From: Paenibacillus riograndensis SBR5
GTDB lineage: Bacteria > Bacillota > Bacilli > Paenibacillales > Paenibacillaceae
Length of the DNA stretch: 64,000 bases
NCBI RefSeq assembly: GCF_000981585.1
Contig: NZ_LN831776.1
Coordinates: forward strand, 5,811,187 to 5,875,186
Direction of reading: 5' to 3'
Shown here piece by piece: positions 1 through 9,757 of the stretch. The translations under genes and the position numbers were made by a program. Numbering within the stretch: the stretch's first letter is position 1; each line of letters starts with the position of its first letter. Below the pieces are notes generated by a model. It worked only from the letters and a program-made list of their open reading frames with translations. It was not told the DNA's origin and made no database searches.

Positions 1-933
1 GCTGTGTTCCAGCAAATTACCGGAACTGACGTAGACACCTTGTGGAACGAATATCAAGTTTCCCTGGATAAAAGTCAGCCGACGGCACCGGGTGATCTTA
101 CAGCCACAAACACTACGGATACCACCGTCACATTATCCTGGTCTGCATCAACGGACAATCTAGGGGTTGCCGGATATAATATCTATTCTAATGGCATCAA
201 AATCAGTACTACACAGTCAACCAACTATAAGGTAAACGGACTTACAACCGGATCTTCATATACCTTTATGGTTAAAGCGGTGGATCATTCCGGAAATGAA
301 TCCTCAGCAAGCAACACGATAACCGTTATCGCCAAGGCCAGCAATACTGCTACAATTTATTACCGGAAAGGATTTGCTACCCCATACATTCATTATCAGC
401 CTGATGGGGAAAAGTGGACGACCGCTCCAGGCGTAGCGATGGCGGATTCCGAGTACAACGGCTACAGTAAATCCACCATCACTTTGGGCAGCGCAACCGG
501 GTTGACAGCTGCCTTTAATAACGGTTCAGGTATGTGGGATAACAACGGAGGCGCTAATTATAAGTTCTTGGCCGGCGTATCAACATTCATTAATGGTAAA
601 ATTACATCTGGCTTCCCGCATCCTGACGGTGTTACCATTGTAATCTCAGTTCCTGCTAACACACCGGCAAACGAGGATCTGTATCTCACTTCGAATCTTA
701 CGGGCTGGAATACCGCAGATGCCAATTATAAGCTGACTCGAAACGCTGACGGTACCTACAGCATCAAGTTGAACGTTGCCGCCGGTACGAATATTCAATA
801 CAAAATCACCAGAGGTTCCTGGGCAACGGTGGAAGTAAACAGCAACGGAAGCGATATCGCAAACCGTTCATTGACTACAACAGCTGGAGCTCCTACCGTT
901 TCAATCAGCGTTCAGCGCTGGAAAGACAAATAA
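1..933 (+). CDS. Secreted multidomain protein, C-terminal part (basic-secretory-protein-like end, FnIII, two starch-binding-type modules)
   Basis: The gene begins before the window; the frame is open from base 1. The first ~20 residues (FQQITGTDVDTLWNEYQ) resemble the end of a plant basic-secretory-protein/peptidase-like domain. Residues ~25-110 form a fibronectin type III domain (TAPGDLTATN..., VTLSWSAS). Residues ~118-200 look like a CBM25 starch-binding module (ATIYYRKGFATPYIHY, AAFNNGSGMWDNN). Residues ~205-309 form a CBM20/CBM48-like beta-sandwich (LYLTSNLTGWN, YKITRGSWATVEVN). The protein probably acts outside the cell, bound to alpha-glucan, and is not obviously tied to the xylan genes downstream. 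A strong terminator follows. The module calls are by family resemblance; the catalytic part is outside the window. Confidence 0.72.
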   Translation, partial: AVFQQITGTDVDTLWNEYQVSLDKSQPTAPGDLTATNTTDTTVTLSWSASTDNLGVAGYNIYSNGIKISTTQSTNYKVNGLTTGSSYTFMVKAVDHSGNESSASNTITVIAKASNTATIYYRKGFATPYIHYQPDGEKWTTAPGVAMADSEYNGYSKSTITLGSATGLTAAFNNGSGMWDNNGGANYKFLAGVSTFINGKITSGFPHPDGVTIVISVPANTPANEDLYLTSNLTGWNTADANYKLTRNADGTYSIKLNVAAGTNIQYKITRGSWATVEVNSNGSDIANRSLTTTAGAPTVSISVQRWKDK

Positions 934-954
934 GCAAGTTGCAGCAGCAAAAAT

Positions 955-980
955 GTCCAAGATCAACTTGGGCCTTTTTG
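955..980 (+). terminator. Rho-independent terminator
   Basis: A 7-bp stem (GTCCAAG at 955-961, CTTGGGC at 967-973, one G-T pair) with a 5-nt loop is followed by a run of five T at 975-979, 22 bp after the stop of the starch-binding protein. Confidence 0.8.
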
Positions 981-1060
981 TCTTTATTCTTAGATTTGGC
1001 AGGTGCAATGAACATCGGTAAGAAACAAGATGTATTGTGTCAACTCCGCAAACGGTTTTC

Positions 1061-1563
1061 ATGTTGTACAGAATCTTGTGTATTGAGCGAAACAGCCCTC
1101 TGAGGGAGATCGCTTCGTATATGGCGGATGCTCTGATTACGGATTTCAGTATACATTTGCATGCCAATTATACGTCCGATCTTCTCAAGATGATCCGCCA
1201 GGAGAGCATTTCACTGGTTCTCCTTAACATTAGAGGCGCCCATTTGCCTGGTATGAGGATCTGCGAGCAAATCCGCAGCGAAAGTTCAGTGCCGATTATT
1301 CAAAGGATCCTGTGGACCCGGAAGAACTGGCTACAAGCCTGGAAACCGTTAAATGGAAGCTTGAATCCCCCAATAGCCCCTATATTCCTGCACATACCGC
1401 CAGGCTGCTGCGGCGCATGGAGAAGGCGAAGCTGCTGCTGGAAACCACCGAAATGAAAATCTATGAGATTGCGGACGCCGTCGGTTATATGGAATTAGAC
1501 TGGTTCTACAAAAAATTCAAAGAATACACGGGAACGAGCGCCAACGAATACCGCAAGCAATGA
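1061..1563 (+). pseudogene. Decayed AraC-type response regulator
   Basis: The first frame, from ATG 1061, reads like a receiver domain (MLYRILCIERNSPLREIAS, then VLLNIRGAHLPGM where an intact receiver has a phosphorylatable Asp). Around 1300-1312 the frame shifts and most of the protein is missing. The second frame ends in the C-terminal half of an AraC helix-turn-helix (AKLLLETTEMKIYEIADAVG, FYKKFKEYTGTSANEYRKQ) and stops at 1563. Intact YesN-type regulators are 250-540 residues, so an internal deletion plus frameshift is the simplest reading. Its former kinase partner is not visible. It sits just upstream of the transporter operon at 1985, which such regulators usually control. Confidence 0.7.
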
Positions 1564-1625
1564 TTCATCACGGCCTGAACCGGAAAGCCGCTTCCATCGG
1601 CTGGTATGAATATTAAGGATCACCA

Positions 1626-1662
1626 CACGGCTGCATGGCGTTTACTGGACAATGCAGCCGTG
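1626..1662. repeat. Perfect 11-bp inverted repeat
   Basis: CACGGCTGCAT at 1626-1636 pairs with ATGCAGCCGTG at 1652-1662 around a 15-nt loop. There is no T-run, so it is only terminator-like; it lies just past the decayed regulator and upstream of the transporter promoter. Confidence 0.6.
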
Positions 1663-1713
1663 CAAAATCACATCAATAATTTGTAATTATTCAAAATATT
1701 TGAAAAAATAGAG

Positions 1714-1726
1714 GGTAACTGTTACC
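1714..1726. promoter_or_regulatory. Palindrome GGTAAC-T-GTTACC, possible operator
   Basis: A perfect 6+1+6 dyad lies 55 bp upstream of the predicted -35 of the transporter operon. The position suits an activator or repressor site; the binding protein is unknown. Confidence 0.35.
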
Positions 1727-1780
1727 TCATCGGGATTTCATCTAATAATAGATCAATAACTGGTGAGGATCGGTCATTGT

Positions 1781-1808
1781 TTGAATACAGACGATAATTT
1801 ATTATAGT
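1781..1808 (+). promoter_or_regulatory. Predicted sigma-A promoter of the transporter operon
   Basis: TTGAAT (1781-1786), a 16-bp spacer and TATAGT (1803-1808) match the -35 and -10 consensus moderately. The cre site that follows overlaps the expected transcription start, which supports the placement. Confidence 0.4.
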
Positions 1809-1818
1809 TGCATAGATA

Positions 1819-1832
1819 TGAAAGCGCTAACA
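1819..1832 (+). promoter_or_regulatory. Catabolite-responsive element (cre)
   Basis: TGAAAGCGCTAACA fits the CcpA consensus TGNAARCGNWWWCA at every position. It lies just after the predicted -10 and 152 bp before the first permease, so carbon catabolite repression of this transporter is expected. Confidence 0.65.
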
Positions 1833-1984
1833 TTCGAGGGAGATAGGGGAAATAATGTTCGGCAAAGCCCATCGGGCAAGTTGAAAATTGTTTTTCTATT
1901 GGAAGGAGGATGGCATACCGGACAGTATGTTTAAGGGTATAGCAGCTCTGCGAAAGCTTCAATTATACAAAGGGGAGTGAAACG

Positions 1985-2899
1985 ATGCGCAGCTACAGCA
2001 TGAAAACCAACTCGATCCGAAAATTTCTTTATATTTCGCCCTTTATGGTTTTACTTGCTGTCTTTGCATACTATCCGCTCTATGGATGGGTGTATGCCTT
2101 CTTCGACTATATGCCGCCGATTCCGCTGTCACAAGCGCCATTTGTCGGTCTCAAATGGTTCCGTTCCCTGGTAGAAAACCAGGTGAAGGTCGACCAGCTG
2201 CTTCAAGTCATCAAAAACACGTTCGGCATGAGCGGGCTGAGTATCCTTTTCTCTTGGCTGCCCATGATTTTTGCGATCTTCCTGACAGAGATCAAAGCGG
2301 TGCGTTTCCGCAAATTTATCCAGACCGTAACCACCCTTCCAAACTTTATCAGTTGGGTACTCGTCTATTCCCTGGCATTTTCCATGTTCTCCAGTGAAGG
2401 TGTCGTCAACGGCTTTTTGAGCCAGTTAGGTCTTACCGACTCTCCTGTACTCTTTCTTCAGAACTCGGACCATGTCTGGATTACGATGTGGATATGGGCC
2501 ACCTGGAAAACATTAGGCTGGTCGGCTATTCTCTATATCGCGGCGATTATGAGCATCGATGAATCCCTATATGAAGCGGCTTATGTAGACGGTGCGACTA
2601 GAATGCAGGTCATCCGGCATGTGGTTTTGCCAAGCATGCTGCCGACTTATTTTGTGCTGCTGATGCTCCAGATTGCCAGCTTCCTGAACAACGGATTGGA
2701 GCAGTATTTTGTTTTCCAGAATGCATTCAACAAAGACACCATACAGGTATTGGATTTATATGTATACAACCTCGCCATGGGCGGCGGCAGCTATTCCGTT
2801 TCCGTAGCGATCAGTATGCTGAAAAGCCTGATTAGCGTTGTGCTTCTCTTTTCCGTAAACGGGCTGTCTAAAATGTTAAGAGGAGAGGGCATCGTATGA
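1985..2899 (+). CDS. Sugar ABC transporter permease, LplB/YteP type
   Basis: A 304-residue integral membrane protein with about six hydrophobic segments and the binding-protein-dependent transport signature (EAAYVDGATRMQVIRHVVLPSM, here quoted in part: EAAYVDGATR at ~195). It is the first permease of an oligosaccharide importer of the LplABC class, which uses a shared ATPase encoded elsewhere; none is present here. ATG 1985 follows AAAGGGGAGTGAAACG. The stop overlaps the next permease by 4 bp (ATGA), so the two are translationally coupled. The substrate is inferred to be a plant-derived oligosaccharide from the neighbours; it cannot be read from the sequence. Confidence 0.88.
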   Translation: MRSYSMKTNSIRKFLYISPFMVLLAVFAYYPLYGWVYAFFDYMPPIPLSQAPFVGLKWFRSLVENQVKVDQLLQVIKNTFGMSGLSILFSWLPMIFAIFLTEIKAVRFRKFIQTVTTLPNFISWVLVYSLAFSMFSSEGVVNGFLSQLGLTDSPVLFLQNSDHVWITMWIWATWKTLGWSAILYIAAIMSIDESLYEAAYVDGATRMQVIRHVVLPSMLPTYFVLLMLQIASFLNNGLEQYFVFQNAFNKDTIQVLDLYVYNLAMGGGSYSVSVAISMLKSLISVVLLFSVNGLSKMLRGEGIV

Positions 2900-3864
2900 G
2901 TGACAACCTGACAGGACTGACGCCGAATGCTGCAGATCATAACAGCCGCTACTCTAAAAAAATTAAAATGCAGGTCAGTGCAACCGACAAAATGATTTCT
3001 GTTACGATTTATATCGTGTTTTCGCTCTTTGCATTTATCTGCGTATATCCGTTTTACTCGATTATTATCAATACGATCAGCGCCAATGATCTCAGCGCCA
3101 AAGGCGAAATTGTGTTTTGGCCGAAGGGGATTCATTTCCAGAATTATGTGGATGTATTTAAAATACCGGGACTGTGGAATGCGTTTGTCATTTCTATAGG
3201 GAGAACGGTAATAGGCACCATTTTGACGGTCGGGGCCTCTGCCTTTCTAGGCTTCATGTTTGCCCAGGAGGATATGTGGGGGAAAAAATTCTGGTACAGG
3301 TTTACCATTATTACGATGTTTTTTAATGCCGGCATTATCCCCTGGTATCTGACCATGAGATCCCTGCACCTGACCAACAATTTCCTGGCATACATCCTGC
3401 CGTCTATCGTAGCTCCATTTTTCATCATTCTTGTAAAGACGTTTGTAGAATCCACGCCGAAGGAACTGCAGCAGGCCGCCAGCATTGACGGCGCCGGAAC
3501 TTTCACTATCTTTTACAAGGTGATCCTGCCCATCAGCAAACCGATATTGGCTACAGTCGCCATATTCTCGGCAGTGAACCAGTGGAACTCCTTTCAGGAT
3601 ACGCTGCTGTTGGTTACGGACAGCAAATTGTATAGCTTGCAGTTTATTCTGTATAACTACATCAATCAGGCCAGCTCCTTGTCCACCATGGTCAATCTGC
3701 AAAATGCCGGATCAACCGCCATTGCCAGTCTGTCCACCAAGCAGACCACTACATCCATTCGTATGACCGTTACCATCATCGTTGTCGCACCCATTTTGCT
3801 GGTTTATCCGATTTTCCAAAGATTCTTTGTAAAAGGAATTATAATCGGTGCAGTCAAAGGTTAA
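2896..3864 (+). CDS. Sugar ABC transporter permease, LplC/YtcP type
   Basis: A 322-residue second permease of the importer. It has an N-terminal cytoplasmic stretch, a first membrane helix (VTIYIVFSLFAFICVYPF), and the EAA-type loop (ELQQAASIDGAGTFTIFYKV) that contacts the ATPase. The C-terminus FVKGIIIGAVKG is the usual LplC-type ending. It starts inside the stop of the upstream permease and is followed after 41 bp by the binding protein, the standard permease-permease-lipoprotein order. Confidence 0.88.
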   Translation: MSDNLTGLTPNAADHNSRYSKKIKMQVSATDKMISVTIYIVFSLFAFICVYPFYSIIINTISANDLSAKGEIVFWPKGIHFQNYVDVFKIPGLWNAFVISIGRTVIGTILTVGASAFLGFMFAQEDMWGKKFWYRFTIITMFFNAGIIPWYLTMRSLHLTNNFLAYILPSIVAPFFIILVKTFVESTPKELQQAASIDGAGTFTIFYKVILPISKPILATVAIFSAVNQWNSFQDTLLLVTDSKLYSLQFILYNYINQASSLSTMVNLQNAGSTAIASLSTKQTTTSIRMTVTIIVVAPILLVYPIFQRFFVKGIIIGAVKG

Positions 3865-3905
3865 TTTGCACTATTATAATACATTAATCATATGGGGGGC
3901 TGTAA

Positions 3906-5672
3906 ATGAATACACATCATAAGCTGGCAAAAAAATCCCTGCTGCTCTTTGGCACCACGCTTCTTCTGGGAGCGACGGCACTCAGCGGATGCAGCGGCAA
4001 TTCCAACAATGCGGCAGGGACAGCAGCTGAGTCAGCCGATCCGGGTGCAGGCATCGATCATAGCAAACCGCTGACCATTACCGTGTTCGACAACGCGGCA
4101 AATTACCAGGGCGAGCAGACCGGATGGTACGGAAAGCTGATTAAGGATAAGTTCAACATCACCATAAACATTCTGTCTCCGCAGGTTGCCGGCGATCAGC
4201 TATACAAGACAAGGTCGGCATCGGGAGATTTAGGAGACCTGCTCATCATTGAGAACAGCCAGTTGGAGGAATTGATTCCGGCGGGTATGATTATGGATCT
4301 CACGGACAAAATCAAGAATACGAAATACCTGTCCCAATATGTAGACAATCACTTTAAGCCTTTCAATGCTGCATTCGGGAGCCTTAATCCGGATGGCAAG
4401 ATTTATGCGCTGCCGACTTTTACATCGGACACTTCTCCGACAACCTTCTCGGAAGAACTCCCTTATTCCAGCCCGATTATGCCTTGGGACTATTACAAGG
4501 GGATTGGCTCTCCCAAGCTGAACAATCTTAAGGATCTGATGAATGCCCTGAAGCAGATGCAGGAGAAATATCCCAAGACACCGGACGGCAAACCTATTGT
4601 TCCGATTACCCTGTGGAAGGACTGGGACAACGGAAGTATGGAGAACGTTCGTTGGTTAAGCAACTGGTACGGTTATGAGCAGCCGAACGGAACCTCAACC
4701 ATTCAGTTGAATGCAAAGGGCGATATCGTTCCGCTCGTTGACGACAACAGTATGTATAAGAAAATCCTCCAATTCTATTATGACGCCAACAAAATGGGTC
4801 TGGTTGACCCTGACTCGCCATCCCAGGATTGGAACAAGGTCTCTGAAAAGCTGACCAACAAACAGGTTCTTCTCTTATGGTATTCCTGGCAAAGAGGTTT
4901 CTATAATACCATTGAAAGAGGCAATCAAGGCGACGGCAATGTAGCCATTCCAATCGCCGACACCCATATTATCCAGAATAGTGATGCCTACTTCGGCAAC
5001 GGAAGGGTGTTTGCTATCGGTTCAAAAGCGAAAAGTCCGGAAAGAATCATGGAATTCATGGATTGGATGTCCTCTCCTGAAGGTCTGCGCTACTACACCA
5101 ATGGATTCGAAGGCTTCAACTATGAAAAGACTCCCGACGGCAAGTTTAAGCTGACTGAAGTAGGGCAAACCGCCTTCCAGGAGAATACTCCAGTTCCTGA
5201 AGAGTACGGTGGCGGTGGCTATCAAGACGGGCAGAGCAAGCTCAACACGATGATTATGAGTGACTTTGTAATAGACCCGGAAACGAAGGAATTCTACAAC
5301 AGCACTTATTGGAGTTCAACCATAGAAGCGAACAAAACAGTGCTGACTACGGAGTGGCAGAAAGCGTATAACGCAACCACCCCGACAGAATACTATCAGA
5401 AAAACAATATGATCGATATCGTGCCCAATATCAATACAAGTCTCGGGTCGGATTCGTCGGATATCAAGAATAAACGCAGCCAGATCTCGGATTATGTCAA
5501 GAACACTTCCTGGAAGATGATCTTCGCCAAGGATCAGGCCGAGTTCGATCAGCTCTGGACCAAGTTGAAGAGCGATGTAGTCGGTCTCGGTTGGAATGAT
5601 GTCCTTGCCGTGGATACAGAAAGAGCTCAAAAAATCGTTAAGCTGCGTGCTGATGCAGTCGCCAATAAATAA
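3906..5672 (+). CDS. Extracellular solute-binding lipoprotein, LplA-like
   Basis: A 588-residue lipoprotein. The signal peptide carries the lipobox LSGC around residues 26-29, followed by a Ser/Asn/Ala-rich tether. The rest is a large family 1-type binding protein (e.g. PLTITVFDNAANYQGEQTG, GKIYALPTF). It captures the oligosaccharide outside the membrane and hands it to the two upstream permeases. At ~560 mature residues it is of the long LplA class that pairs with LplB/LplC permeases. A strong hairpin terminator at 5724 closes the operon. The ligand is unknown; a hemicellulose oligosaccharide is inferred from the region. Confidence 0.87.
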   Translation: MNTHHKLAKKSLLLFGTTLLLGATALSGCSGNSNNAAGTAAESADPGAGIDHSKPLTITVFDNAANYQGEQTGWYGKLIKDKFNITINILSPQVAGDQLYKTRSASGDLGDLLIIENSQLEELIPAGMIMDLTDKIKNTKYLSQYVDNHFKPFNAAFGSLNPDGKIYALPTFTSDTSPTTFSEELPYSSPIMPWDYYKGIGSPKLNNLKDLMNALKQMQEKYPKTPDGKPIVPITLWKDWDNGSMENVRWLSNWYGYEQPNGTSTIQLNAKGDIVPLVDDNSMYKKILQFYYDANKMGLVDPDSPSQDWNKVSEKLTNKQVLLLWYSWQRGFYNTIERGNQGDGNVAIPIADTHIIQNSDAYFGNGRVFAIGSKAKSPERIMEFMDWMSSPEGLRYYTNGFEGFNYEKTPDGKFKLTEVGQTAFQENTPVPEEYGGGGYQDGQSKLNTMIMSDFVIDPETKEFYNSTYWSSTIEANKTVLTTEWQKAYNATTPTEYYQKNNMIDIVPNINTSLGSDSSDIKNKRSQISDYVKNTSWKMIFAKDQAEFDQLWTKLKSDVVGLGWNDVLAVDTERAQKIVKLRADAVANK

Positions 5673-5723
5673 TACCGCCGCTGTAAAAGGCGCATGCAGA
5701 TATCCTGCTCTAATCAAAGATAA

Positions 5724-5773
5724 GGGGTTGACTCAATGCCATGAAATGGCCTGGGTCAGCCCCATTATTTTTA
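5724..5773 (+). terminator. Rho-independent terminator, long stem
   Basis: GGGGTTGACTCA (5724-5735) pairs with TGGGTCAGCCCC (5752-5763) allowing G-T pairs, with an inner CCAT/ATGG stem, followed by ATTATTTTTATA. It ends the plus-strand transporter operon. Confidence 0.8.
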
Positions 5774-5798
5774 TAGCAAGATATACGTTGTACGATTA

Positions 5799-6629
<831 letters not shown>

Positions 6630-6744
6630 TCATTCCTCTCCTGTTTATGAAGGAACCCCCGGCCTGTGTGAGCGCCAAGGGTTCAATTGCTATTTAATGT
6701 AGTCCCGGTTTGCATGGTTCAAGCCAAGGAAGCGCTCCCTCTGC

Positions 6745-7731
6745 TTAATTGGACGGATAGGGATTGATGGGCTGAATAGTGCCGTCCGGGTTATACTTCA
6801 GCTCTGTATATTTGACGCACCGCTTGTGGTTGACGCCGTCAGACAGCGAGCAGTCATGATAGAACAGATACCATTTCTCTTCAAACTGTACAATGGAGTG
6901 ATGCGTGGTCCAGCCGATCACAGGCGACAGAATTTCTCCCTTGAAGGTGAACGGGCCCATAGGCTGCTCACTGACGGCATATACCAGCGTATGTGTTGTG
7001 CCTGTTGAGTACGACAGATAGTACAGCCCGTTATATTTATGGACCCATGGCCCTTCAAAATATCTCCGGTCCTCGTCGCCGGCAAGAATTGGTTTTCCTT
7101 CCGCGTCCACAATGGAAATTTCCAACGGCTGCCCCGCAAATGAGAGCATATCTTCGCTCAGCACCGCCACACGCGGCCCGATCGCCGGCTGGTCCAAGGC
7201 AGGCCCCTCTTGTCCGGGATTGAATTCCCCGGTCTGCCACTTCTCCAGCTGCCCTCCCCAAAGACCGCCAAAATACATATAGGCCCGGTTGTCTTCATCG
7301 ACAAAGACGGCAGGGTCTATGCTGTAGCTCCCCGGAATATAATCAGGCTGTGCCTGAAACGGACCTGCCGGAGAAGGAGAAGTCGCTACGCCAATACGGA
7401 AAATGCCCTCCTTATCACGGGCCGGAAAAAATAAATAGAAGGTATTGTTCTTGTAAGCCGCATCCGGCGCCCACAACTGCTGCGAGGCCCAGGGAATGTC
7501 TCTCAGATGAAGCGCCTCCCCATGATCTACCACCGGCGAAGCCAGGTTATCCATCGATAAAATATGATAGTCTTCCATAGCATATTGATCCCCGTTGTCA
7601 TTGCTCGGTCCGTCATGATCCAGATCATGGGAAGGATAGATATAAATTTTGCCTTCAAACACATGTGCAGACGGGTCTGCGGTATAGATATGGGTGACGA
7701 GCGGTTGATTAGGTTTTGGAATTGAATTCAT
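6745..7731 (-). CDS. GH43 glycosidase (beta-xylosidase/alpha-L-arabinofuranosidase), cytoplasmic
   Basis: A 328-residue single-domain five-bladed beta-propeller enzyme without signal peptide. The three GH43 acidic residues are visible: base Asp19 in TADPSAHV, the pKa-modulating Asp in SIDPAVFVD and the acid Glu in YFEGPWVHK. It would remove xylose or arabinose from short arabinoxylo-oligosaccharides; its overall form recalls the short subfamily-1 enzymes, but subfamily is not certain. ATG 7731 has AAGGAGAGG upstream. It lies 29 bp after another GH43 and before the frameshifted esterase, probably one transcript. Confidence 0.86.
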   Translation of the reverse strand: MNSIPKPNQPLVTHIYTADPSAHVFEGKIYIYPSHDLDHDGPSNDNGDQYAMEDYHILSMDNLASPVVDHGEALHLRDIPWASQQLWAPDAAYKNNTFYLFFPARDKEGIFRIGVATSPSPAGPFQAQPDYIPGSYSIDPAVFVDEDNRAYMYFGGLWGGQLEKWQTGEFNPGQEGPALDQPAIGPRVAVLSEDMLSFAGQPLEISIVDAEGKPILAGDEDRRYFEGPWVHKYNGLYYLSYSTGTTHTLVYAVSEQPMGPFTFKGEILSPVIGWTTHHSIVQFEEKWYLFYHDCSLSDGVNHKRCVKYTELKYNPDGTIQPINPYPSN

Positions 7732-7760
7732 GTTGCCTCTCCTTTTTGTTATCGCATAAT

Positions 7761-9575
7761 TTAGCCTACGGTCACTTCGATGGATACCTTCTTCAGCTCC
7801 CGGTTCAGATCCTTATCCTCTGTCAGATCCAGGACCGGATTACCGTCAATGTCAAAATGCACGCGGCGCAGGCCGGAGCTTCTCGGTCCGTCAATGCCCG
7901 GTCTTGCGTGGTAGGCGTTCCAAATGACTCCATCCTCGTCTGTCACGTAAGAATTGTGGCCCGGCCCATATTCCCCCGGCACGCTTCTGGAGGTCAGCAG
8001 CGGATAATTCCCTTTGGTCCAGCTGCGGATATCGAGCAAATCCGCCCCTTTGCCGGCTGTCAGCAGACCCACAACATAGGTTGCATCCACCGCTGCGCTG
8101 GCAAAGGTCAAAAATAATTTATCATCGGTGTAGAGGGCGAACGGCCCTTCATCCACAAAGGTATGATTATTAGCCCAGCCATAATCGGGTCTGGTCAGAA
8201 GCACCGGATCACTGGTCAGCTTCCACGGCTCCTGCGGGTCGATTGTGGCGATATAGATCCAGGCTCCAAGATCGACAGGCACGAACTGGCGCTCCGACCA
8301 TGCGGCGTAATACTGTCCGTTCCACTGAATGACGGTCATATCGAGGGAAATGGTTTTGCCGGCTTCACACAAATATGTTCCGTCTTTCTTCACTACACGC
8401 CGGGGCATCGACCAATCTGCAGCACACATTGGATTTCCGCCTGCCTGCAGCTTCATGACCTGCGACTCTTCATACAGAAATTCCCCCGGGGTTGCCGCAT
8501 GAAAGATATACAGTTCATCCTCAATGATATGAAATTCCGGCGCCCACAGCAGTCCGCCGATCTGCTCATAGGTATTTGAATCCAGAATCAAGGCTTCCTC
8601 GGCATCCACCAGACCGGGGATGGTGTCGGCTTCCCGCATATATAATGTATGGTTTTGGTCCGCATCGTTGGTGGCAATGAAATAATACTTCCCTTTCCAT
8701 TTCGCAATGCAAGGGTCCGCACGGTCGAAAGCAACCGGAAACGGGTAATGATCCTGATGGACTTCACCGGTAATGCTGTAGGTTCCCGCCTGATTCCAAT
8801 TGATTTCGTCCGTATTCCAATCCACCCTTTTCAGCGCTTGGGTGCCGTCGCTGTACAGAGCAGTGGCCCGGATGGCTGTAACATCCTCTTCCGATGCCGC
8901 TGTCACCCGGTCCGGGACTTCAATCGCGATGTTGGTAGGAACTGTAAGCTTGCAGCAGAGCCTGCGGGCTATTTCCTTGGGTACCGGGATATAGTTGCGC
9001 GGCAGAATCCCCTCGATATCGGCAAGCACTGGTTCCAGAGTAAAAGGCCGGGCCGCTTCCGGTGCCGAGATCCCCTTCAAGCTCATAATATCGGCTATAA
9101 AATTCTGATAACCGTTCCCCAGCTCATCGGTCCAGCGGATCAGGTAGCCCTTCCGGCCGATATCGTATTCGCAGGAGACATCGCTTACATAGGTATCTGC
9201 CTTAAGCTCCAGCAATCCAACTTCGCTATACTGCAGCAAATCACCGGATGAGAACAGCAGTACTTCCCCCTTGCTCTCAGCATCGGCTTCGCCTTCTGCC
9301 TCCGTACGAACGGCGATCACCCCGAAGCTCCCTTCAGAGGTGCGGAACAGATACGGATTCTTTAAGCTTTTGGCCCGGAGTGTACCATCCTCGTTCTCCG
9401 TCGCCTTGGCAAATAGAACTCCTGAATTATGGTTCAATTCCTGAAATAGAAGCCCGTCATTGCTGTAAGCCAAATGCATGCTGTGCGCCAGCTTCGGAGC
9501 GTACACCATGTCCTCCTGCGGTAACCGGGTATAGCATAGGATATAATTCCGATCTTCGTTTCGTTGTGGTATCAT
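7761..9575 (-). CDS. GH43-family protein with long N-terminal domain and Ig-like module
   Basis: 604 residues, no signal peptide. Residues ~1-210 form a propeller-like region of unclear role (NEDRNYILCYTRLPQEDMVY). Residues ~210-280 look like a bacterial Ig-like domain (VTAIRATALYSDGTQ, WNQAGTYSITGEV). The GH43 catalytic propeller follows from ~280: RADPCIAKWKGKYYFIAT gives the base Asp, SLDMTVIQWNG a middle Asp, and DEGPFALY the acid Glu. Likely an arabinofuranosidase or xylosidase on imported oligosaccharides; the exact substrate is not inferable. Its start faces the AraC gene at 9758 across 182 bp, so that regulator probably controls it. Confidence 0.75.
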   Translation of the reverse strand: MIPQRNEDRNYILCYTRLPQEDMVYAPKLAHSMHLAYSNDGLLFQELNHNSGVLFAKATENEDGTLRAKSLKNPYLFRTSEGSFGVIAVRTEAEGEADAESKGEVLLFSSGDLLQYSEVGLLELKADTYVSDVSCEYDIGRKGYLIRWTDELGNGYQNFIADIMSLKGISAPEAARPFTLEPVLADIEGILPRNYIPVPKEIARRLCCKLTVPTNIAIEVPDRVTAASEEDVTAIRATALYSDGTQALKRVDWNTDEINWNQAGTYSITGEVHQDHYPFPVAFDRADPCIAKWKGKYYFIATNDADQNHTLYMREADTIPGLVDAEEALILDSNTYEQIGGLLWAPEFHIIEDELYIFHAATPGEFLYEESQVMKLQAGGNPMCAADWSMPRRVVKKDGTYLCEAGKTISLDMTVIQWNGQYYAAWSERQFVPVDLGAWIYIATIDPQEPWKLTSDPVLLTRPDYGWANNHTFVDEGPFALYTDDKLFLTFASAAVDATYVVGLLTAGKGADLLDIRSWTKGNYPLLTSRSVPGEYGPGHNSYVTDEDGVIWNAYHARPGIDGPRSSGLRRVHFDIDGNPVLDLTEDKDLNRELKKVSIEVTVG

Positions 9576-9757
9576 GAAACCAATGACCTTCCTTCATATT
9601 GATAATTTCTAATAACCAGAACCCTGTATCTCAGAAATTGAATTCAGGAATTTTCCCAAACACCCTTATCTCACATATAAATTATAGAAAAATACTGAAT
9701 TCCAAACAATGATATATCCTGTTCATTAATTGATGTATCCGAAGAAAGGGGAAGCCA

